Shown here piece after piece: positions 44,139 through 51,193 of a DNA stretch of 64,000 bases. Below the pieces are notes generated by a model that saw nothing but the letters and a program-made list of their open reading frames with translations, was not told the DNA's origin and did no database searches. Each line of letters begins with the position of its first letter. The first letter of the stretch is position 1. Source of the stretch: Vibrio sp. 10N (lineage in GTDB: Bacteria; Pseudomonadota; Gammaproteobacteria; Enterobacterales; Vibrionaceae). The DNA lies in assembly GCF_036245475.1 (NCBI RefSeq), contig NZ_BTPM01000002.1, forward strand, positions 434,001 through 498,000, in the 5' to 3' direction. A program made the translations under genes and the position numbers.

Positions 44139-44161
44139 ACAATGACTCTGAGAGTCATTGT
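44139..44161. promoter_or_regulatory. Perfect 23-bp palindrome, probable operator
   Basis: ACAATGACTCT - G - AGAGTCATTGT, 11-base arms around a single centre base. It lies 23 bases before the ATG of the next membrane-protein gene and just after a TATGATAAAAT stretch resembling a -10 element, the position where a repressor would block transcription. Confidence 0.6.
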
Positions 44162-44183
44162 GTATTCAAGTTATGGATAAAAA

Positions 44184-44588
44184 ATGAAATACGATACGGT
44201 TAAATTGGGCTTTATAGCTGCTGCTGCGATGAATATCGGGGGGGTACTCGTTTTCTCTCGTGGATTTAATAATCCCGTGATTAATGAGTTTGACCCTGTA
44301 GTTATGTCAAACTTCGGCTTATTGATGATTGTTGTATGGGGTCTGGCTTACCTTGGAGCTGCTTCAATTTCGTCTGGCGTCAAATGGTTAGCTGGCGCAT
44401 TCGCTATCGAAAAGCTTGTGTATGTGTGCGTTTGGTTACAGTGGTTTCTTGGCAATAGCCTTAGTGCTGTATATGAACAAGACCTATTTGCAGGTATCTT
44501 TTACAGCATTTACGGATTAAATGACTTCGTGTTTATGCTGTTCTTCGCTTGGGTGTTTTTAACCAATGGCAAGCCTTCAACCCAATAG
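44184..44588 (+). CDS. Four-helix membrane protein of unknown function
   Basis: A 134-aa protein with four hydrophobic segments (LGFIAAAAMNIGGVLVFS, GLLMIVVWGLAYLGAASI, WLAGAFAIEKLVYVCVWLQW and DFVFMLFFAWVFLT). It resembles small uncharacterised inner-membrane proteins; I do not recognise a family. A strong palindrome in its promoter region suggests repression by a dimeric regulator, and a terminator follows the gene, so it is a single-gene transcript. Confidence 0.68.
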   Translation: MKYDTVKLGFIAAAAMNIGGVLVFSRGFNNPVINEFDPVVMSNFGLLMIVVWGLAYLGAASISSGVKWLAGAFAIEKLVYVCVWLQWFLGNSLSAVYEQDLFAGIFYSIYGLNDFVFMLFFAWVFLTNGKPSTQ

Positions 44589-44637
44589 AATAGCGACAAT
44601 AAACGCTTCAAAGTACTTTTCTTAATACCACAAAACT

Positions 44638-44665
44638 GAGGTAGCAATGACGCTACCTTTTTTTA
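44638..44665 (+). terminator. Intrinsic terminator
   Basis: GGTAGC - AATGAC - GCTACC followed by TTTTTTTATT, about 50 bases after the four-helix membrane-protein gene. Confidence 0.8.
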
Positions 44666-44856
44666 TTGATAAAACAGCAATTCCCCAGTGAATCGAGAAG
44701 GGGAAATTATAAGGTCGATATGAGACCACTTCAGTAAGCTCGGGGGTGTGTTACGACAACTCGGTTGCTCGCAGTTGGAGAGGCGGCTCAGAGGGTGAGG
44801 GCGTTAACTACTGCCCATAGGTGCGGTTATATGCCGGATAGAAAATAGTTTTAGAT

Positions 44857-44918
44857 AGCACTCAAGCACATTGAACCCTGCAATATTGGGATTCGTGGCT
44901 AGAGTGCTTTTTCTTTAA
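44857..44918 (+). terminator. Long imperfect hairpin with T-tract in the leader of an adhesin fragment
   Basis: AGCACTC pairs with GAGTGCT, inside it CAC with GTG, and inside that CCC with GGG, giving a long interrupted stem followed by TTTTTCTTT. It lies about 105 bases before the adhesin-like start codon and about 200 bases after the previous terminator. The preceding 130 bases (44740-44850) are G-rich. The arrangement suggests a leader with conditional termination, but no known riboswitch consensus is recognised. Confidence 0.5.
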
Positions 44919-45024
44919 TGCGAATATTTGGCTTTTCCTACGATTTTAGCGGCATTTTTCACCACGCTCCGTTGTGTAAATACTATCTTTATATGAAAGA
45001 CTTAGTATCGAGCGGAGACCAAAG

Positions 45025-45351
45025 ATGGTGCCAGTGCTTTACGTTCAGATGGGTGATGTGGTTTGGAAGGTGTTTCCCGATGGTACATGGGAGCGTTTGG
45101 CTCCGGGAGAGCCACTGCTAGAGGGCGTTCAGCTCGTTAATCAGCCTATAGTGGCGCTTGGAGAGGAAGGTTCGCTTTCCCCAGAACAGACGGCCGCCAT
45201 TGAAAAAGCACTGTCAGAAACTCTTAACGACCTCACCAATAATATTGCAAGCCAGCAAGGTCAAGTTGATGTCAGCTCAGGACAGAGCGGTGATAGCGCA
45301 GGCTTTGTCATTTCCTTGTATTGTAAGCACCATATTCAGATATCTCGATGA
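45025..45351 (+). pseudogene. Truncated N-terminus of a probable large surface protein (retention-module type)
   Basis: The frame begins with GGAG seven bases before its ATG and encodes VLYVQMGDVVWKVFPDGTWE, then an acidic helix (SPEQTAAIEKALSETLNDL) and GQSGDSAGFV. This pattern is like the N-terminal retention module of giant Vibrio/Shewanella-type RTX adhesins, which stays in the outer-membrane pore. After GFV the frame runs at once into IS5-family DNA and stops, so the repeats and C-terminus are lost. The family match is from memory; the truncation by mobile-element sequence is seen directly. Confidence 0.6.
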
Positions 45352-45622
45352 TTCGTCGACGTGTTTGCTTAAGCAAATTAGGAAAAACTTCTGCATCAGT
45401 GACATTCGATAAACTCAACTCTGCTGCTACTACTATCTCGTGAGTACTGGTGTCGACTGCTAAATGCAGCTTTCTCCAGACTCTACGCTTACCATCAGTG
45501 CGGTAGTAATGGCTAGGTCGCTGTATCGACGAGGTTTCGGCATAAGGCTACGATGATTAACTGCTCTAGCCGATCAGATCGTAACTTCCTAATTTAGTTC
45601 CATCGAATAACGCAACAAAGCC
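45311..45622 (-). mobile_element. Remnant of an IS5-family insertion sequence
   Basis: Read on the minus strand, two pieces of an IS5-family transposase are visible: MPKPRRYSDLAITTALM, then, after an internal deletion and frame change, RRVWRKLHLAVDTSTHEIV through RRRIIEISEYGAYNTRK. The right boundary at 45622 is GGCTTTGTTGCG, the typical terminal sequence of the IS903/IS5 group. The other end is missing: transposase sequence stops where the adhesin fragment begins. The element cannot be active. It lies ten bases from the stop of the TetR gene. Confidence 0.8.
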
Positions 45623-45631
45623 GGTGCTGCG

Positions 45632-46216
45632 TTATTCCTTAAGGCTTTTTAAATAGCGGCACAGCATCTTAGTCGCTGCGTCGATTTCATTGTAGCGCTT
45701 AGCTTTACCGAGCACTCGCATCCCCTGCATCTGACAGATGACAAACTGCCCGAGTTCGTTTGCGTTTTGCTGAGTACTGATTTCTTGGCGCTGCTGAGCA
45801 TGGTGTAGTGACTCAACGATGGCCGTTTCTAAAGAGTCGAACAGCAAGTTACTGCGCTTGAGTACTTCTTCATTCTCACCTGCATGCTCAACGACTGCAT
45901 TTTGAATCAAGCAACCACAGCAGTCCTGTTTCTGTCTGTCAGCGAAGGTGATGAGAAACTGACAAAGGGTGTCGAGTCCGGAATCTGGAGCACGCAATGG
46001 TTCTAGCTTTGGAAACGAAATGGAAGTTAAGTAATTATCCAGTGCTTGATAATACAAAGCCTCCTTATCACCAAAGCTGTTGTAAAGACTGAAGCGATTA
46101 ATGGCGAGGGTTTCAGTGAGATCGCTGATAGAGGTATTCGCATAGCCTTTACTCCAAAACAGCGTCATTGCTTGCTCTAGCTTTTCTTGCTTACAAAAGT
46201 TGGCTTTTCTTGCCAT
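45632..46216 (-). CDS. TetR/AcrR-family transcriptional regulator
   Basis: A 194-aa regulator with an N-terminal helix-turn-helix (SISDLTETLAINRFSLYNSF) and a C-terminal ligand-binding part containing a Cys-Cys pair (QDCCGCL) that might sense redox or electrophiles. GAGG lies five bases before the ATG. It is divergent from a glutathione S-transferase gene, and two matching operator-like sequences lie between them, so it most likely represses that gene and itself. Confidence 0.88.
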   Translation of the reverse strand: MARKANFCKQEKLEQAMTLFWSKGYANTSISDLTETLAINRFSLYNSFGDKEALYYQALDNYLTSISFPKLEPLRAPDSGLDTLCQFLITFADRQKQDCCGCLIQNAVVEHAGENEEVLKRSNLLFDSLETAIVESLHHAQQRQEISTQQNANELGQFVICQMQGMRVLGKAKRYNEIDAATKMLCRYLKSLKE

Positions 46217-46302
46217 ATCAACCTCAGAGATAACAAATCATATCAAAATGCCCTTGTTGGTCATTGTACAAGTAGTATCGACGAATCACTATTTAATTCT
46301 TG

Positions 46303-46346
46303 ACCGATCGTTTAGCAATTGCATAGAGTATATCTAAACGATCGGT
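46303..46346. promoter_or_regulatory. Paired TetR-type operators between tetR and GST genes
   Basis: ACCGATCGTTTA (46303-46314) and its exact reverse complement TAAACGATCGGT (46335-46346) face each other across 20 bases. Each copy is itself a near-palindrome centred on CGATCG. They are placed between two divergent start codons, 65-85 bases from each, as expected for sites of the adjacent TetR-type repressor. Confidence 0.75.
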
Positions 46347-46411
46347 TAGAAATAAAAGTCGATCAACAACAAAGCTAGCTCTCAGCCATATGCAGAAAAA
46401 GGAATGAACAC

Positions 46412-47029
46412 ATGAAATTGTATGATCACTCAGTAACGGTCAGCTCAAAGCGCTTAAATCTGTTTCTTAAAGAAATTGGCGTGACTGATATCGAGCGGGT
46501 AGAAGTGAATGTCCGAGAAGGGGAAAACCTTGACTCAACTTATCAAGACAAAAGTGTTAACGGAAAAGTACCGTTGCTTGAACTAGACGATGGGACTTAT
46601 ATCAGTGAGACCGTAGCAATCAGTCGTTATTTTGATGAAATCACCCTAAATGACCTTGCTTTGTTCGGGGACACGACGCTAGAGCGAGCGAAAGTTGAAA
46701 TGTGGAACCGTATTGTCGAGATAGAGGGCATTCAGAACGCGTTCCAAGCATTTCGAAACCTGTCGGGTATTTATAGCGACCGTGAAAACTGCATTGAGGC
46801 ATGGGGTGAAGAGGCAAAGCATCGTGTAGAGCTGTTTTTGCCTAAACTCAACAAACAATTGAGCCAATCGTCATACGTTGCTACTGACCGATACACGATT
46901 GCAGATATTAGCGCCTATATTTTCGTCGTTGTGGCAGTGAATGCCCTTAAACTCGATGTATTTCCGTCTTACACACATATTAAACGTTGGTTTGACGAAG
47001 TATCGGCGCGTCCGGCTATACAAAGTTAA
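46412..47029 (+). CDS. Glutathione S-transferase
   Basis: A 205-aa GST. The thioredoxin-like N-terminal domain has KLYDHSVTVSSKRLNLFL, with serines at the glutathione-activating position, then GKVPLLELDDG with the conserved cis-Pro and the ISETVAISRYF block. The helical C-terminal domain includes YTIADISAYIFV, which holds the N-capping Asp. It conjugates glutathione to electrophiles or reduces peroxides; the substrate is unknown. AGGA lies upstream. The divergent TetR gene and its operators suggest induction by a toxic compound. Confidence 0.88.
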   Translation: MKLYDHSVTVSSKRLNLFLKEIGVTDIERVEVNVREGENLDSTYQDKSVNGKVPLLELDDGTYISETVAISRYFDEITLNDLALFGDTTLERAKVEMWNRIVEIEGIQNAFQAFRNLSGIYSDRENCIEAWGEEAKHRVELFLPKLNKQLSQSSYVATDRYTIADISAYIFVVVAVNALKLDVFPSYTHIKRWFDEVSARPAIQS

Positions 47030-47132
47030 CCGAGCACTTTAAACAAGGGGGGTTGAACAATATCTCCCTTTGTATTTGAAAAATCTCTGCATTTCACTAG
47101 GGTTATAAAGAGCGCTTAGTGGAGAGCATAGA

Positions 47133-47825
47133 GTGAGTCAGAAAAAAATCCTAATGGTTCTAACATCACATAGCCGGATGGGAGATACCGAACATACGAC
47201 AGGTTTTTGGCTCGAGGAATTTGCCGCGCCTTATTATGCGTTTAAAGATGCCGGCTTCCATATCACCTTATGTTCTCCTGCTGGTGGCCATCCTCCTATA
47301 GATCCCACTAGTCAACTAGATGACCATCAAACGTCGACAACTCAACGCTTTGACGCGGATGAAGTGGCGAAAACACATCTGACCAACACATTGCGTCTCG
47401 TTGAAGTACAAGCGAATGATTACGATGCGGTGTTTTATCCCGGAGGCCACGGTCCACTCTGGGATCTCGCCTGTGATCCTGACTCGGTAACATTAATTGA
47501 TGATTTTTACAGTGCAGACAAACCGATTGGCGCCGTTTGCCATGCTACCGGTGCGCTTATCAATGCTGCTAACGAAGATGAATCGCCCATGGTGCAAGGC
47601 AAGCAACTGACCGGGTTTAGTAATGCTGAAGAGGACGCCGTTGGATTGAGTGATGTGGTGCCATTTTCGTTAGAAGATGAACTCAAAAAACGAGGGGCGA
47701 CCTATTTGAAAGGGCCAGACTGGCAAGAGTTCGTGGTGGTGGATGGACGGCTAGTGACGGGACAAAACCCCGCCAGTTCAGAGGCGACAGCGAAAGCCTT
47801 AATCAAGTTAATGACGCTTGAGTAA
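47133..47825 (+). CDS. DJ-1/PfpI (Hsp31-like) family protein
   Basis: A 230-aa type 1 glutamine-amidotransferase-like protein. The nucleophile elbow AVCHATGAL carries Cys136, and YDAVFYPGGHGPLWDLA is the upstream signature. Length and layout match the Hsp31/YDR533C branch, whose members are glyoxalase-III-like or chaperone-like stress proteins. The start is a GTG with GGAGAG seven bases upstream. It follows the GST gene by about 100 bases on the same strand, so shared stress-related use is possible though not shown. Confidence 0.83.
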   Translation: MSQKKILMVLTSHSRMGDTEHTTGFWLEEFAAPYYAFKDAGFHITLCSPAGGHPPIDPTSQLDDHQTSTTQRFDADEVAKTHLTNTLRLVEVQANDYDAVFYPGGHGPLWDLACDPDSVTLIDDFYSADKPIGAVCHATGALINAANEDESPMVQGKQLTGFSNAEEDAVGLSDVVPFSLEDELKKRGATYLKGPDWQEFVVVDGRLVTGQNPASSEATAKALIKLMTLE

Positions 47826-47968
47826 ATTCACCTCTCACTTTGATGACACCAACTGTGACGCCTGCAACGATTCAATGAAAATGTGATGTCGCTCTGACAC
47901 GATTCTGACATTGTGCTAACCATTAGGTTTTTGAATACGATCAGTCCGTAACATTGTTGGAAACAAAG

Positions 47969-48538
47969 ATGTCAACTAGAACAGAACGAGAAAAAATGCT
48001 GGCCGGTGAGCCTTATATGGCGTGGGATGAGGAACTTCTATCCGCGCGAGTGAAATGTCGCCATACGTTGAAGAAACTGAACGACAGTATTCCAAATACT
48101 CCTGAGTGGAAGGAAGCGCAAGAATCGTTGATCCCAAACCGCAAAGGCAACTTATATCTCGAGCCACCATTTCGCTGCGATTATGGTGAAAATATCCATG
48201 TGGGTAATAACTTTTACGCTAACTTCAACTGCGTCATTTTAGATGTGAACGTGGTGGAGATTGGTGACAACGTGCTGTTTGCCCCAAATGTACAGATATA
48301 TACAGCGGGCCATCCGCTCGATGTTAAAGGGCGAGTTGAAGACGAAGTCGAATTTGGTTTGCCGATTAAAATTGGCCATAACGTTTGGATCGGTGGCGGG
48401 GCGATTGTTTGCCCGGGCGTTACGATAGGTGATAACGCTGTGATTGGTGCAGGTAGTGTCGTGACCAAAGATATTCCTGCGAACACACTTGCGGTCGGCA
48501 ACCCATGCCGCGTAGTTAAGCACATCAATAACGACTAG
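47969..48538 (+). CDS. Maltose/galactoside-type O-acetyltransferase
   Basis: About 189 aa, a left-handed beta-helix acetyltransferase with hexapeptide repeats. The N-terminal MAC domain (EREKMLAGEPYMAWDEEL) and later FYANFNCVILD, IYTAGHPLD and VWIGGGAIVCPGVTIGDN are those of Maa/LacA enzymes that use acetyl-CoA to acetylate sugars. The His in AGHPLD is the catalytic base. The in-frame TTG fifteen bases upstream is less likely than the ATG. A terminator follows the gene. Confidence 0.87.
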   Translation: MSTRTEREKMLAGEPYMAWDEELLSARVKCRHTLKKLNDSIPNTPEWKEAQESLIPNRKGNLYLEPPFRCDYGENIHVGNNFYANFNCVILDVNVVEIGDNVLFAPNVQIYTAGHPLDVKGRVEDEVEFGLPIKIGHNVWIGGGAIVCPGVTIGDNAVIGAGSVVTKDIPANTLAVGNPCRVVKHINND

Positions 48539-48587
48539 ATCTGTCACGCAAATCAATCGAGTGACGCTTGTCACTTTACCTTTCAGT

Positions 48588-48626
48588 CACCTAATGTGGG
48601 TACATATTAGGTGCCCCCTCTTTTTG
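48588..48626 (+). terminator. Intrinsic terminator after the acetyltransferase
   Basis: CACCTAAT and ATTAGGTG arms with a ten-base loop, followed by CCCCCTCTTTTTG. Confidence 0.7.
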
Positions 48627-48770
48627 TCTGCTCAAATTAAGACCAATATTTTATAGTGCGTCAAAAAAACGTTGTCAAATCATCGGGTTTTTGACGTTTT
48701 ATTTGATGTTGGTTCCATTAAACCCTATCATGTTCGCTTTGTACTTATTGGTAAAACATTAGTTGTAAAC

Positions 48771-50390
48771 ATGGCGTCGCGTTATATGGAATTTGAATTG
48801 TCATTAGGTTTGATGGAGTCCGCATTAGAAAGCGCGTCTGTTGCCGTCATAATTACTGATGAACAAGCTCACATCCGTTACGTCAATGAACAGTTTGTAA
48901 AGCTGACGGGTTACAACCGTGAAGAGGTGCTGGGCAAGAACCCAAAGCTGCTTAAATCGGGTAAAACCACAACGGCCACCTACGAAGATATGTGGTCAAA
49001 GCTGCTTCAAGGTAAAGATTGGTATGGTGAACTCGTCAATAAAAAGAAAAATGGCACGCTGTTTATCGAGCATGCGCATATCAGCCCGTTCAACTATTTG
49101 GGTAAGTCTTACTACATTGCGGTGAAACGTGATGTGACTTCTGAAAAACACCAGAACGACAAGCTAAGTGATCTAGCCTATTTTGATCCATTAACGCGTC
49201 TTCCAAACCGAACTTCTTTCTTTGAGCACCTACAGCGATTTTTGGTAGAAGAGCAAGAAACTGACCTCCCATTTTCATTGCTATTGATCGACCTCAATGA
49301 GTTCAAGTCAATCAACGACAGTAAAGGACATGATTTTGGAGACTTGTTTCTTCAAGATGTCGCGAAACGTTTCAATGCTGCGGTGGGCGAAAATGGGCTG
49401 GTTGCCCGACTTGGCGGTGATGAGTTTGTGGCACTGCTTCCTAACTGCTCGCAAACTCGGGCAGAGCATTATGCCCAGCACTTAGTCGATGCTATTGCCT
49501 TTATCGAAGTTGGCAACAAGTCGGAACGAGGTTCAGCGTCAGTGGGGATCACCACTAATGTGAGCCGCAATATCCCTACGAGCGTGTTGTTAAAACAAGC
49601 CGATCTCGCTATGTATCGTGCCAAGCAATGTCAAACTACTTGGATGAGTTATGACGAGGCGATGGGCGAGCAGTGGGGGCGCAAAACGGCCATGGCGCAG
49701 CGCCTATCTCAAGCCATCGAATCCCATAAACTTGAAGTCAGCTTCTTGCCTGTTGTTGAACTCAAAACTAATCGCATTGTGGCGTATAAGAGCCGACTAG
49801 AGTGGAGCGATACGATGTTTGGTGATGTCGACCGATTCGAGTTCATCCCAATTGCGGAAGAGTCGCAACTGATAAGAAAGCTCAACTTGTTTACCATTGA
49901 ACAGGCGTGCAAGTATGCTTCTGTCGGCGAGCTGAATACGGTTGCGGTGAAAGTGTCGTCAAAAAACTTTGGCCACGGTCTGTTTACTCAAGAAGTGATG
50001 GAAATACTCGACAAGTATCGTCTACCACCACACTGTTTGGCGTTAGAAGTGTTTGAAGACATGCTGTCTAAAAAACGTTGCGTTGATGAGCTTTACCAGC
50101 TCGTTGAACTAGGGTGTCAAATTACAGTTGCTGACTTTGGTATGGGACATATTTCGATATCGGAGCTCCGTGAGTTGCCGCTACAAAAACTCAAAGTGGG
50201 TGCTCAACTGGTCGCAGAAATTGCTCAAGATTGTTCGGTAGAGCAGGTGGCAAAAGCGATTGTAAGCCTTGCAGAAGTACTCAATATCGAGACCATCGCC
50301 GAAGGTGTCGAAACGCCTGGACAACTAGAGTCACTCAAGGCTATCGGTTGTCACTACGCCTCTGGTCCTTTCATTTCCGCCAACCGGTAA
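48771..50390 (+). CDS. PAS-GGDEF protein with degenerate EAL domain
   Basis: About 539 aa. A PAS sensor domain (AVIITDEQAHIRYVNEQFVK) is followed by a GGDEF domain with intact LGGDEF, so diguanylate cyclase activity is plausible; no RxxD inhibitory site precedes the motif. The C-terminal EAL-like domain is degraded: the EAL motif reads KSRL, DDFG is ADFG, and LKID is LKVG. Phosphodiesterase activity is therefore unlikely, although the domain may bind nucleotide or GTP. No membrane segment is visible. A GTG 99 bases upstream would extend it by 33 residues; no clear ribosome site decides the start. Confidence 0.85.
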   Translation: MASRYMEFELSLGLMESALESASVAVIITDEQAHIRYVNEQFVKLTGYNREEVLGKNPKLLKSGKTTTATYEDMWSKLLQGKDWYGELVNKKKNGTLFIEHAHISPFNYLGKSYYIAVKRDVTSEKHQNDKLSDLAYFDPLTRLPNRTSFFEHLQRFLVEEQETDLPFSLLLIDLNEFKSINDSKGHDFGDLFLQDVAKRFNAAVGENGLVARLGGDEFVALLPNCSQTRAEHYAQHLVDAIAFIEVGNKSERGSASVGITTNVSRNIPTSVLLKQADLAMYRAKQCQTTWMSYDEAMGEQWGRKTAMAQRLSQAIESHKLEVSFLPVVELKTNRIVAYKSRLEWSDTMFGDVDRFEFIPIAEESQLIRKLNLFTIEQACKYASVGELNTVAVKVSSKNFGHGLFTQEVMEILDKYRLPPHCLALEVFEDMLSKKRCVDELYQLVELGCQITVADFGMGHISISELRELPLQKLKVGAQLVAEIAQDCSVEQVAKAIVSLAEVLNIETIAEGVETPGQLESLKAIGCHYASGPFISANR

Positions 50391-50507
50391 CGGGTGTTGC
50401 CCGTTACTCAACATGATGCCTACACACACTTTTTCTTTCACAGTCATACCATTTTAATCGTTGCGATATCTCGTTTAATGGGAATTTGAATCCATTCACG
50501 AAAAACA

Positions 50508-50525
50508 CATCGAAACGTTTCGATG
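50508..50525. promoter_or_regulatory. LacI-type operator 1 upstream of rbsD (RbsR site)
   Basis: CATCGAAACGTTTCGATG, a perfect 18-bp palindrome with the central CG typical of LacI/PurR-family operators. An identical copy lies 83 bases downstream. The operon's own LacI-family gene rbsR is the obvious ligand-controlled binder. Confidence 0.85.
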
Positions 50526-50590
50526 GGGCGATCCAGATCACAGTTAAATCTTACTGCTATCGATCTTTCGACACGCTGCGCTAGGATTGT

Positions 50591-50608
50591 CATCGAAACG
50601 TTTCGATG
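50591..50608. promoter_or_regulatory. LacI-type operator 2 upstream of rbsD (RbsR site)
   Basis: Second identical copy of the 18-bp palindrome, about 110 bases before the rbsD start codon. The 83-base centre-to-centre distance is close to eight helical turns, so a repressor tetramer or paired dimers could loop the DNA. Between the copies, ATCCAGATCACA resembles one good half of a CRP site (50530-50542). Confidence 0.85.
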
Positions 50609-50715
50609 ATTGTTTTATCAACAAAACATAAAAACAAAACATAGCAATAAAAATGACGAACGATGTTTGTCTAAGCCTTACAGTTTCGATTAAGCCGCTT
50701 GAAGCAGGTATAAAA

Positions 50716-51135
50716 ATGAAAAAAAGTGCCCTAATTAATTCAGAACTTTCCTATTTAGTGTCGACATTGGGCCACACCGATGAGGTCACTATTTGCGATG
50801 CTGGTCTACCGATTGCTGATGACGTGCAGCGCATTGACTTAGCACTCACACATGGCGTCCCAGCGTTTTTGGATACGGTGAAAGTATACCTTTCAGAAGC
50901 GCAGATAGAAGGCGTTATCTTGGCTGAAGAGTTTAAGCAGGTGAGCCCAAAGCTTCACGATGCACTGCTGTCTTTAATTGAGCAAGAGCGCATGGTAACA
51001 GGGATAGAGATTACGTTGTCTTATCTCTCTCACGAAGAATTTAAGGCCAAAACACGAGACTCCCGTGCGGTAGTTAGAACGGGCGAGTGTACCCCGTATG
51101 CCAATGTCATTTTTCAAGCTGGCGTCGTGTTCTAG
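50716..51135 (+). CDS. rbsD: D-ribose pyranase
   Basis: A 139-aa RbsD, converting beta-pyranose to beta-furanose ribose before phosphorylation. Blocks LVSTLGHTDEVTICDAGLPI and ECTPYANVIFQAGVVF are the conserved N- and C-terminal signatures, the second containing the active-site Tyr-Asn pair. The ATG follows an AGG eight bases upstream; the longer frame starting at 50653 lies in the leader. It is the first gene of the ribose operon. Confidence 0.93.
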   Translation: MKKSALINSELSYLVSTLGHTDEVTICDAGLPIADDVQRIDLALTHGVPAFLDTVKVYLSEAQIEGVILAEEFKQVSPKLHDALLSLIEQERMVTGIEITLSYLSHEEFKAKTRDSRAVVRTGECTPYANVIFQAGVVF

Positions 51136-51193
51136 TTTGATTGTGATTGAAACCACTCAGAGTTAAGTTCAGCGAACACAACAGGACATCCTC

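Noticed and set aside
44740..44850. Possible c-di-GMP riboswitch before the adhesin fragment
   Set aside because: The conserved GEMM core sequences (CACGCACAGGGCAAACC and partner) are not present.
44918..45121. 67-codon + strand ORF starting at the end of the leader hairpin
   Set aside because: Starts in the T-tract region, overlaps the better supported adhesin frame, no ribosome site.
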